45,086 bases of DNA, taken from Cudoniella acicularis. Taxonomy: Eukaryota; Ascomycota; Leotiomycetes; Helotiales; Helotiaceae. The translations under genes were made by a program, and so were the position numbers. Of this stretch, positions 1 to 9,210 are shown in pieces (the stretch's first letter is position 1; every line of letters starts with the position of its first letter). The notes beneath the pieces were generated by a model. The model had not been told where the DNA came from. It made no database searches and saw only the letters and a list, made by a program, of their open reading frames with translations. The stretch spans positions 1-45,086 of the forward strand of contig JAAMPI010000290.1 in NCBI GenBank assembly GCA_013054445.1, in the 5' to 3' direction.

Positions 1-699
1 CCTACGATACTATATATAATATATCTAGCCTAATCTTTTAACGTTTTTATATTATCTAAAGTAGCTCTAGGGTATTCGAGTTTAAACCTATTTAGTAAAG
101 AGATAAGTATTAGAAGAAATATTTATTAGAGATTAGGAAATAGCCCTTACTAGTCTTATTATACTAGAGCACAAGTATAGTTTTTCTTTATTTCTAGCTA
201 GAGATCTTTTTTTTACTTTTTTTTCTATTAACAATTTCTAACTTAATATTAGAGCCTTTATTATAGAATCGTATAAAAGAACTCTTTTTATTAACTCTTT
301 TTTTAGGTATTAAAGATATTAAAATAATAACTTATATAGGGTAATAAATAAAAGGTAATTAATAAAAACGAATTTTTATAAAAGAGATTTTAGAAAAGTC
401 GATTAAATAATAAGATTAAAGAAGAGAGGTATTTAGATTAAGACAAGTATAGAGTAGAAAAGAATTTATAGAGGGAAAAGAAGGACTCTTCTTAGGGATA
501 TCTATATTAATCTAACTTATATCGTAGGTAAAGCACTAAATATATTTTTAGAAAGTGTCTACTTTAGGTTCCTTAGGTTCCTTAGGAACTTGTTTAGGCT
601 CCTTAAGTATCGTCGTTAAAACTTAACAAAAGTGATATAAGAGAACAGAGGTCGGATTAAGTACGATTAGTTAAAAAGCGAGAAGTTAAAACACGTAAC
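1..699. repeat. AT-rich RIP-degraded repeat DNA
   Basis: This stretch is strongly AT-rich with almost no CA or TG dinucleotides while CG persists, the pattern RIP leaves in duplicated DNA. No open frame of useful length is present. It resembles the large block after 30000 and is probably the decayed flank of the retroelement whose pol remnant lies at 960-1345. Confidence 0.75.
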
Positions 700-885
700 T
701 ATGTAGTAAATCTTGCTCAGGATGCTCAGGCCTGCTTAGGTGAGCTACTCAGGGTGCTCAGGTGAGTTGCTCAGGGTGCTCAGGTTACTCGGGTGAGTTG
801 CTTAGGTTGCTCAGGCGAGTTGACTAAGCCGAGGGTGATTAGCGCCTGAGCAAGAGCGGCAAGCTCACTAACCGAAAGCGAAGTC
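700..885. repeat. Dispersed repeat with GCTCAGG-type short repeats, copy 1
   Basis: The left part repeats variants of TGCTCAGG and GGTGAGTTGCT many times. The right part carries the block CCGAGGGTGATTAGCGCCTG followed by a CTCACTAACCG motif. A diverged copy with the same order (short TGCTTAGG repeats, CCGAGGGTGATTAGCGCCTA, CTTACTAACCG) lies at 20690-20815. The changes between copies are mostly C-to-T and G-to-A. Probably part of a transposable element; the family is not recognised. Confidence 0.7.
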
Positions 886-959
886 AGAGAGAGAGAAAAT
901 TAATCGACAATACCTATAGATCTTTATACTTAACTACGGCTTTCGAATATAGCGAGATA

Positions 960-1345
960 CATAGATCTCTCTAGGGAAAGTAGCTCTACGCTACTACTTG
1001 CTTGTATATCTTATAGAGATTCGCCCTGCCACAGTCCGAGTGCTTCTAGGAAAGGACTCCAGCAATCACACCGTCTAAGGCATTGGTCTCAAGCCTTGAG
1101 GGGAGGTCCGGGGTGAAGTGAGCGAGCAGCGGGGCAGAGACTAGTCGGTTCTTGAGCTCTTTAAATGCTTGTGCACACTCGCTGTCGAAGAGTAAGGGCT
1201 TGCCTTTCCGAGTTAGTTGGTTTAAAAACTTCGTAATCCGTCTATAATCTCGAATAAATCGTCGACAGAAATTATAGAAACCGAGGAAGAACTGTACCCC
1301 TTTTACTGTTTTCTGGGGCTCCCACTGATTAATAGCTAGTGTTTT
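960..1345 (-). pseudogene. Ty3/gypsy retrotransposon pol remnant (end of RT, start of RNase H)
   Basis: Read on the minus strand, the segment gives a classic gypsy junction: a WEPQKTVKGVQFFLGF motif, then NFCRRFIRDY, LTRKGKPLLF, AFKELKNRLVSAPLL and LETNALDGVIAGVLS. This spans the end of the reverse transcriptase and the beginning of the RNase H domain. A TAG at 1046-1048 falls where the family normally has a sense codon, consistent with a RIP C-to-T change. Further along, a NLYKIYKQVVA stretch matches the usual NYEIxxKELLA region, after which stops accumulate. The element is dead. Flanking DNA to about 1640 is probably more of it but too decayed to read. Confidence 0.85.
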
Positions 1346-2309
1346 CTTTCTGTATCCTATTCTTTCTATAGTTTACGTTTAGGTAATCCCGGCTGATGGC
1401 TCTGATGTCTTTATCACGTGTTCGCCTATGTAGATGCTTCTTACTGTGCGCTACATCTAAAACTTTGTCGATTTTATTAACTATACACTTATCAACAGAT
1501 TATTCTAATAAAGTCTTTCTAAAATTCCATTATCTTAACCAATTTCGAAGGTTTTGTGTGAGCTGTAGGCTAGCACCCGTGTTTTTTAATATAAGAAAAG
1601 GTACGAACTCTAGCCAGGGGTAATAAAAGTCCGCGCTTTTGGTCTCGTAACCAAGGCCGAACTCACTAAACCTCTAAACAACCAACCCAAGCACTACGAA
1701 TTCTCTATATTATTACTCTAAAACTAATTGAATTTATAGCATCAGCTGACTCCTTCAACTATAAATCTAGAATAGCTCAAATGAGAGATTTAAGATATTT
1801 ATTCATCAACCGTATTTGTGTTGCATATTGGTGGCGAAGGCCCTATGAGCGCTGGAAGCTTCCACTGAAGGGTTGGTAATACGGTGGCAAAGCCTAGAAA
1901 TACAGTGACAAGGCGCTGTAAGCATACGCTGGAACCTTCTGTATGAGTCACATTAGGTGGCAATTACAGGACCTTCAGGCTTATATATATAGCACACTTC
2001 TCACTGTAGATTTAATGAAAAACATCGCTGAAAATCCAACAATTTGACTTACTAACTCAACTGATAGTAAGCCTCTTAACTCATCAACCACTCTGGTCCG
2101 ATGTATATCAATTAGGATCCCGATTGGGCATTCAGGCGTTTGAATAACGCCACGTAAATTTTGAGACCTAAAGTACAGGATTGAGATGCCAAAAGCGAAG
2201 ACTGTAAACGCTGACAAAGGCCAACACTCATATTCAGAACATTCCCGGCTTCACCCTGGAATTCATCACCTCTGGATGGACGCTTGGGTGTTATTTTTGG
2301 CTTCTGTGA
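1346..2309. other. Intergenic; no supported gene
   Basis: The first 300 bases are probably more decayed retroelement. From about 1700 the base composition becomes ordinary. Short open frames here begin at non-ATG codons and have no recognisable content. The stretch contains the 3' flank of the minus-strand Clr5/ankyrin gene. Confidence 0.5.
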
Positions 2310-4880
2310 TTAAGCTTCAGCGTCAGTGTCCGTCTCGTTCGAGAATATCTCCCATTCATCCAAGTAAATATCCCACAAGTCGGCGTAATCTGTTTCTGAA
2401 ATTTGCGGTGAGGGGTTTCGTACTTTCTGATACTCTTCAAAAGACCATTGCGAGCGTTCGAAAGCATCAATGCGTTCGCCTGAGGCCGAGACCAGAAAGA
2501 AAGCATTATCGATACGATGACATTGCGTGGATGTCACGTACTCTGCGTCGTACCCACACCAAGTGAGTACACGACGCCATAGTTCGTAGGTGAAATGGAA
2601 TCCTCGTGCCAGGTCCGATACTGTCTTACCAAAATGGGTAATGGCCCCTACATCTGCACCTGCTGTTACCATGCAAATTATCGAATCTTCGAGGTTTTTG
2701 AGCAAATTTCGAAATTCATGCCCACTTAGTTCCGTCTTCCAGGCCCCATCAATCACCGATTCGAAAGCGAGGTGCAGGCAATTTAGTCCAGCTTCGCCGC
2801 GTGAAGATAATCTTGCCCCCCTAGCGATGAGCATTTCTATGTTGTTCATACCATCAAAGCCATCAGTATACAGACAAAGCAGTTCTGAAGCTTGGAGAAG
2901 AGGAAATATTAGCTCCCCATCAGGTCTTATTCCCCCGTAATTCGGATCAATGAAGGGTGCTCCATATTGAAATAGGCGCCTGAAAATACTCTAGCTAGAA
3001 TCAGCAGCAAGAATTTCAAGGCAGAGGTTAACAAAACTTACATCAGGAACCACAATTGCTAGGCCTTCGATTATCGTTGCCTGATCCATTGGTCCCGATA
3101 AATCAAACCCCTTCTGGAGAAGCAATTTAGCGCACTCCTCTTGAGCATTATTCCACCCATGCCGGCAATCTGAAAGAAAAGGCCTATTCTGGTTAGCTAA
3201 ATTTTACTCTACTGAAACGAAATTGTCGGAAGATCGGACTTTAAAGAGAGACGGAAAGGACCCTCAGGTACTTACCGGAACATTTTGTAGCCTATGCTAG
3301 TGGTCAACCACGTTCCCGCTGTTTGAGGATCAACATTACAGTCGAGTAGGTACTTAATAAATTCAGGTCGAGAAACTTTCCAAGCAGCCTGTCCATATCA
3401 GTCTTGATGCCTCTGAATATTTTGGCAGTTGACTCACAACAAGGAGGCTATTTCCTTGCTCGTCACAGTCTGTCGGTGCGCCTTCGCCTCTCTGAAAGAT
3501 TTCTTTCATCTCTCTGATAGTACCAGACTTGATAATTTGAAATATTGCCGAGCTGTTAGGGATTTTGGCCCGAAACGAGATGTTTGGAGTGAGTATTGTG
3601 TTTTCTCCATTTCGCAACTGGGATAAATTCAAAATGACTTGAAGCGCAGGAAAATTATGAGTAGCGACACTAGTCCAGGTAACTTGGGCATGAAGAGCGC
3701 TCTCGCGGCTTTTCCCGGAAGGCGCAATGTTGTTGGGCTTCCATGTTGATATGGAAACTGGTCCAGTGTATGTATCATAGCAAATTGCACTCATCTGAAT
3801 TTTGTGCGAATGGCTCATTCCGTTCTGCACTCGAACATCTTCGAGAACTTTCAAGGGAAAGTCTACAACAAATTAGGATTCATTGTGAGAGGATAGGAAC
3901 CCATTCATTCAAACTGACCTTGCCATGTTCCTACAATGCAGCTTGATTGCATCTCACGTAATAGGGTTTCCAGAGGCAGGGTTATCCCACGTAAATATTC
4001 GTCATTACGGCATCGAGCAAGCTGAACTAAATGACTAAAATTCTGCGTGACTGAAGAGATGTAATCTGGGTCGTTCAGTTTTGACACGGAGTATGGTAGT
4101 CTCTTCAGTGCATTGAAAGAGACGCTTGGTTCACCGAGTGCCGGATCGCTCAAAAAAGCAGGCACGGGCTTGTTATCATGTAGGTTCGATTGTATGGCAT
4201 GAATACCGTCAAGCGATTCACCTGAGGTATAGGTAGTTTGCAGATCCGTTTCTCGCCAGTGTTCCGAATCTGGACAATCCACACCAATCAGCAATTTTCA
4301 ATGAAAGAAGAGGAGGCCCCATGGCTGTCACTTGCCTGACGGAAGATTTATCAAAGTGTCCCAACTGATGTTGTTCTTCTTGTCTTTCACAAATCGATCT
4401 ACCTTCTGGAAGGGGACTTCATGGCCTCGGAGTGTGACTTGAACCTGCTCTGGCTTGATTCCCCACAACATACACCTTTGCAATTTGCCTACAATCATCA
4501 GGTATTCAGACCTTTTAATGTTCTTGAATGCTTTCATAGCTCGAATACGTATCCAGAGTTGGGCCTCGCTGATGTTTATTCCAATAATTAGTATACTTTG
4601 AATGTACTAGTCTCCTTCGCCGACCTCACCTGACGTCAATGGCAGTCATTTCTTTGATATTGGCTTTGAGATCGTCAATCGACCTTCCCTTATCGACTCT
4701 ATTGAGGTAAAATTCGATAATTAGTGGCTCCAGCCTCTTCCAGTCTGCTTGCGACAATTTGCGAGTCTTTCGGGCACGACGCCTTGCCTGTTTTGAGATT
4801 ACAGACGGGGACGCTATTGACGTGGTAACAAGGGGGTGGTCATCCCTAGATCGTGGCCTTCGCACCATTATCTGATCCAT
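2310..4880 (-). CDS. Clr5-domain ankyrin-repeat protein (731 aa, 7 exons)
   Basis: Model: complement(join(2310..2990, 3042..3183, 3276..3388, 3438..3862, 3919..4269, 4336..4568, 4630..4880)), 2196 nt, all phases closing. The start is the first ATG (MDQIMV). Residues about 43-101 form a Clr5 domain: DWKRLEPLIIEFYLN, then a split second half ending WIRIRAMKAFKN. This domain is typical of fungal accessory proteins. Ankyrin-like repeats occupy roughly residues 385-640, for example RPEFIKYLLDCNVDP, EECAKLLLQKGFDL, MLIARGARL and IICMVTAGADVG. The C-terminus is acidic. Intron 2 uses a GC donor (AG|GCAAGT). Two introns use an AG upstream of or different from the most obvious one; only those choices keep the frame. 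Role unknown; Clr5 is best described as a putative protein- or nucleic-acid-interaction domain. Exon model is inference; domain calls are fairly firm. Confidence 0.78.
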
Positions 4881-5801
4881 TTCGAGTGGAGCCAATAAAC
4901 AAGGGAACTTAGAACAGTAATGTCGTAAGTGTTAGTGGAGGATGGAAGGAATGATATAAGAGAGCATACAGGAAGTCGCAATTCGGCAGCTATATATTTC
5001 TTTCGTCTGAGAACTTGCCAATCCTGGGGTCTCTCGGCCCTTCGCTCTAATAATGATTTCGGCTCAAACCGCCTCACTGCATAGGCGCTTTAATGCATCT
5101 AGCATACTAGGATTCAGCCTCGCTAATGTCTCAATTTGCTGTAGAGTTCGCAAAATTCACTTGGTGTGGGTGTGGGTTGCCTTGCGTTCAGGTGGTGACG
5201 AGTGAAGAAGAGTTTCGCAGAACTGCAGGGCAGGGGTACCCCAGCAACGCCCAACACTGTCACAGACTTCTCAAAACTTTTATCACCAGGGCGGCTAGGG
5301 TACCACCGCCCTTGTATGCCTTATCTCACAAAACTTTTATCGCGCTCCGTATCGCTCTTCTATCTGGGCCAATAAACCGCTGTTCCGTTTGGCACTGTAT
5401 GAACTTACAGCTCAAAGCTTTGTCTTCCGCCATGCCTAATCACTTGCTTTGCCACGGCCAGCCATACATCTTTTGTGTATTGCTTTTGATTAGACGTCCG
5501 CCGCTCGTACTGCAGATTCCACTTACGAGCTTCCAGTGACAGACTCCCAATCCGTCATCTTATTGTACGAGGGCCGAAGTAAAACTTTATCTACAAGAAG
5601 AGTGCCTGATACAAAACTTTCGCAGCGTAGGCTGTACAGCTGTCTGTAGCGGTGGAGACTAAAGAGCACATCGGTAGTCATGATGAGTAGCCTGAAAATT
5701 GTATAAAATAAAAATTTATCTCATTCTCAGTTTCATTACTGGAGCCATCAGACGATTTGCTCTACTTTACACATGAGCTCCATTTTGTTTCATTAATAAT
5801 C
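4881..5801. other. Intergenic between divergent genes
   Basis: Holds the 5' flanks of the minus-strand Clr5/ankyrin gene and the plus-strand membrane-protein gene. A frame at 5126-5539 is open for 137 codons but shows no family signal, no intron signals and an odd composition, so it is not called. A 13-base motif ACAAAACTTTTAT recurs near 5270 and 5330, with weaker versions near 5580 and 5612. Confidence 0.5.
5700..5712 (+). promoter_or_regulatory. TATA-like element upstream of the 211-aa gene
   Basis: The sequence TATAAAATAAAAA lies about 100 bases upstream of the ATG at 5802. Position and sequence suit a fungal TATA box. No experiment is visible from sequence alone. Confidence 0.35.
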
Positions 5802-6520
5802 ATGACTTCGCCCACGGCACACACCTTGCTTATCAAGCATTTATGCATCGTCACCAGGAAACGGAATACATATTACCTTCGGAAGATTCCAGTTAACGAT
5901 GGGGATGTTTGCTCGGTAGGGATGACGAGTTTGCTCGACCAAGTTCAGAAACTCGGACTACTTGGCAGAAACTGGAGAATCCCGCGAAGCTTCATGAAGC
6001 CTATGGTAGAGATGGTCACTGTGTCTCACGTAAGTGACATTTCAAATTATGTCTCTCACAGATAAATATTTATTTGTCTGAATATTCGAATAACTATTTT
6101 GTGTCTACTTAGTTCGGCCCCCACGATATTGAAGCTCAGCGGTCCGGGGAGGACACCTTGCGGGTCGTCATTGAATGCCGTCGACCAAGCCTGGAACTTA
6201 CATCTGGTTTCCGGGAACCCACTGTCCTATCAGCCCAGGTCCAATTTATCACAATGGTAGAACGGTACATAGCTCCACCCTCCAACATCGCACACAGCTC
6301 TACAACCACTTCCTCAAACGAAGCTATTCTTATAACAAATCAGACCACAGGGTTGGGTTGGCTGGCTGCTCTTCTTGTTTGCTTGTTGTTGTGTTGTGCT
6401 ACTGGGCTTACCATAGGACTGGTGAAGCAGAATTGGGATCTCGGAATACGTGTAGGCTCAATCTTGTCGGGGTTCATCGGAATATTTGAAGGTTTAGTGT
6501 TCTTCGTGACGCGATTTTAA
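5802..6520 (+). CDS. Hypothetical membrane protein (211 aa, 2 exons)
   Basis: Model: join(5802..6029, 6113..6520). The 83-nt intron has donor GTAAGT and acceptor CTTAG, and the frame continues exactly (76 codons plus 136 including the stop). Start is the first in-frame ATG (MTSPTAHT). The first 150 residues look soluble. Two hydrophobic segments follow, near residues 157-180 (WLAALLVCLLLCCATGLTIG) and 190-208 (GSILSGFIGIFEGLVFFV), and the protein ends two residues later. This C-terminal two-helix layout is common in uncharacterised fungal accessory proteins. No family was recognised. Function unknown. Confidence 0.6.
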
Positions 6521-6972
6521 TTTTCAAGATGCGACATATATCTACCTTAAAAAATTTTTTCCCAGTGCCGCAAGTGCCAGTCTTTCAACAGCTAGGACGC
6601 AGATATAGCAGAGATGAAATATGTTGACGTATGACTCTCAAGTCGATTTTAGTCGCGCATTAATAACTACACTGCTTTTAAAGCACATAGTTATTTTAGG
6701 GACTTACGTATCGGTTGAGGGATTGTGAGTACAAGATTGAGTTGCAAAAACAAAACGTGAATATGCGGAGACCATGGCTCCCGATGTGTTATAAAAACAA
6801 TTGTGAATGCGATGAACTTGAAACACATTTGATCCGCTGATCCACTCAGTGACACTCTCACACCGAATGATTCCCAGAAAGACGACGATATATCTATAAT
6901 TGAATTGCAGATGCGTGTTAAAGTAAGAAATCTATCAACGCAGAATTGTGAAGTCGCAACACCAACAAAAAT
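6521..6972. other. Intergenic; nothing recognised
   Basis: AT-moderate DNA without a supported frame or RNA. It separates two plus-strand genes and must hold the promoter of the 206-aa gene. Confidence 0.5.
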
Positions 6973-7651
6973 ATGACCTTATTCAAACCCAACAAAAACA
7001 CCGACACCAAAATGGGCGCCAGGGACGTCAAGGAAGAAAGACTCCCCTTCCTCCTCTCCGCATTCGGCGACTTCGAAAACCTCATCTCCATAAACAACGC
7101 CACCAAAGGTCCAAGAAAATACCACATCTCCGGCTACCCCATCTCCGACACCTTACCATCATCAACAAGCACACCGAGGGAACTCCCAGAATTAAATCCC
7201 AAAGAAGTGAAATACCACCTAAATCGGCTCATGGCAGGTGATTTTCCCTGGGAGAAAATAGATATCTTGGTTCAGGAGGGTCATAAAGGTGGATATATAG
7301 ATGATGATGAGCTTTGGGAGTGGGATCAGCTTTATGCTTTTCAGCAGGAGAGTTTTACTGCTGTTGCGGAAGAGGGCTTGGATGTTAAGCATGATGATGA
7401 GGTTGGGGCCAGGGAGGCGTTGAATGATATTGTTCTTTGGGCGTTGGCTTGCGATCAGATGTGGGGGGTGGATGGGATTGGAGGTATGTTGTTTTCCATG
7501 AGAAACGAAAAGGGAATAAAGAGCTGACAATTTGGGGATAGATATATTAAGCGCTTTCAATGTGGATTGGTTGACGTTGGAGTTTGAGTGGCACCATTTT
7601 AAAATAGGTATCAATCGACGGGAAGTGGAGGATATGACAGTTCTCGAATGA
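6973..7651 (+). CDS. Hypothetical protein (206 aa, 2 exons)
   Basis: Model: join(6973..7483, 7542..7651), with a 58-nt intron (GTATGT...GATAG) in phase 1; lengths sum to 207 codons. A second in-frame ATG at 7012 has a better context (ACCAAAATGG) and would give 193 residues. The protein is soluble, acidic and tryptophan-rich in its second half, with motifs such as GGYIDDDELWEWDQLYAF and ALNDIVLWALACDQMWGVD; the last exon adds a helix-like tail ending MTVLE. No signal peptide or membrane segment. I do not recognise the family. Clean splicing and a low-stop frame make it a credible gene. Confidence 0.6.
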
Positions 7652-8045
7652 AGAGACTGTAAACTATTTGATCCTTCATCCAAACAGCTGAAAGTATATA
7701 AACTCAAAAGCATGATATTCGACCAGCCAGACCACTCCTCAAATAACCGTTTGCATGATAGAAGTGGCCGCAGAATGTGTAGAACCTTCACTTGAAAGGG
7801 AAAATTGGAATGTGTCTCTGGCACTTGCCGGCACATGAGAAAATAGGCGTCAATACGATTAAGTCAGAGTATTGAAAAATACGGAGTATGTGAATGTCTT
7901 TAGTCTAACCAAGGCACACCCTGGGAAGCAGTATCAACGCATCAGATGGAGGATTGCCAGATTAGTCTTGATCCCATTTTCATTCCTACAAGGGTTACAC
8001 TTCCAGCATATCTCCGCTAATATACAAGCCAGTTTCCTATACACA
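7652..8045. other. Convergent 3' region; nothing recognised
   Basis: Lies between the stop codons of the plus-strand 206-aa gene and the minus-strand mS26 gene. Long frames crossing it on both strands are shadows of those genes. It presumably holds both 3' UTRs. Confidence 0.5.
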
Positions 8046-8966
8046 CTATTTGTCCATCTTTCCTCCGGTCAACTCTTCCCCAATCTTCTTCATCCGTTGT
8101 CCGGTAAGTTGAGCAGGCCCAAGGTGATACGTCATCAAAGTCCCTCTACTGTTATTGTTGACATTCTGCAACATGTTTTGAACAGTTGGCGGTTGTCCCA
8201 TAGCTTCCCAAATGTTGTTCGAGTTGGGATTTGCAACGTTCTTTATGTCTTTAAATGGCCTTTCCACGAATATCTCCTCAATTGTAGCATCAAGTTGCTC
8301 CTCAGTCGTGATAAAGGAACGAGCATTCATATACAAGGTGTGCAATGCACTTCTGCGAGCCTCCTCGCGTGCCGCTTCTTTGGCCTGGACCCTCGCAGTC
8401 TTCTCTGCGACACGTTGCTCGCGCAGTGGATCTGGGGCAGGTCCAAGCTGAAGCTCACGCATTGAATTCGTGATAGTGGAACTGGTCAATCGCTCGTCTT
8501 CTCGTGGTGGCGCCTGCACTCTCCTCTCCCTTTCTTGACTCTTCTCGAGACTCTTTCGAGCCACGAGATGGTCGGCCCTTAACTTCCTCGACTTTAATGC
8601 GTGGAGTCCCTCTCGTAGATTCCTCCGCCTTGTTTCGGCCATCTCCCGCTTCCATGCCACATACTCATTTGAAGCTTTGCGTTTCTTCTTGGGACCCGGG
8701 ATGGTCGCAACGAAATATTCGTGAGAGGTTTTGTCGCCGGCTCTCTTGGGGAATAGGTTTCGGGGAGGAGGAAGAACGCCCTTGATGTCTCGTTTGGGTA
8801 GAACTTGAGGTTGAACGGCAGCTGGGATCTCAATGAATCTGGGGTTTTCTGGGCCGATTGAGGAGAGAGAGGTGGTCGTGGAAAAAGATCGAGGTTGGAT
8901 GGGGGCGTTGAGGCATCTGAAGCGTATCAGAGCTCCAATTGAGCTCTTCGATATCGAGGGAGGCAT
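8046..8966 (-). CDS. PET123: Mitochondrial small-subunit ribosomal protein mS26 (Pet123 family), 306 aa
   Basis: Single-exon gene. The first ATG (MPPSISKSS) is at 8966; a frame extension to 8984 would need GTG. The N-terminus is a typical mitochondrial presequence, rich in Ser, Thr and Arg with no acidic residues (IRFRCLNAPIQPRSFSTTTS). The middle is highly basic and helical (KREMAETRRRNLREGL, RVQAKEAAREEARRSALHTL). The segment LHTLYMNARSFITTEEQLD is characteristic of fungal Pet123/mS26. Yeast Pet123 is of similar length (about 318 residues). It belongs to the mitoribosomal small subunit. It is head-to-head with NOG2, 244 bases between start codons. Assignment rests on remembered family features, not a search. 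Confidence 0.82.
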   Translation of the reverse strand: MPPSISKSSIGALIRFRCLNAPIQPRSFSTTTSLSSIGPENPRFIEIPAAVQPQVLPKRDIKGVLPPPRNLFPKRAGDKTSHEYFVATIPGPKKKRKASNEYVAWKREMAETRRRNLREGLHALKSRKLRADHLVARKSLEKSQERERRVQAPPREDERLTSSTITNSMRELQLGPAPDPLREQRVAEKTARVQAKEAAREEARRSALHTLYMNARSFITTEEQLDATIEEIFVERPFKDIKNVANPNSNNIWEAMGQPPTVQNMLQNVNNNSRGTLMTYHLGPAQLTGQRMKKIGEELTGGKMDK

Positions 8967-9210
8967 TGCGAGCTCAACCTGCACCGGGTGTGTGCGCGCC
9001 TGAAGTTCTTCCTCTTCTCACGAGAGCTGGCGCTGGTGGTATCGCGAGGAAAACTTTAGTGCCGGTTCAAAACTGGTCAAGCCACACCTTGGACCTTCAG
9101 CCACACGAACTTTTCCTCGCGAAAAAAATAATCTGCCCGCCTCTTGCAATTCACAACCCAGAATTTTTCCACAACCAACACAACCGCGCATTGCGCACCC
9201 ATAACTCAAA
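8967..9210. promoter_or_regulatory. Shared divergent promoter of PET123 and NOG2
   Basis: Only 244 bases separate the two divergent start codons, so regulatory sequence must be shared. It holds a GAATTTTTC stretch near 9170 on the NOG2 side and a GC-richer PET123-proximal half. No TATA box stands out. Both products serve ribosomes, so co-regulation with growth is plausible but inferred. Confidence 0.6.

Noticed and set aside
1981..2217. 78-codon minus-strand frame downstream of the Clr5/ankyrin gene
   Set aside because: Begins at TTG, hydrophobic by composition, no splice connection found.
5126..5539. 137-codon plus-strand open frame
   Set aside because: No family signal, unusual composition and no intron or neighbour support; likely chance.
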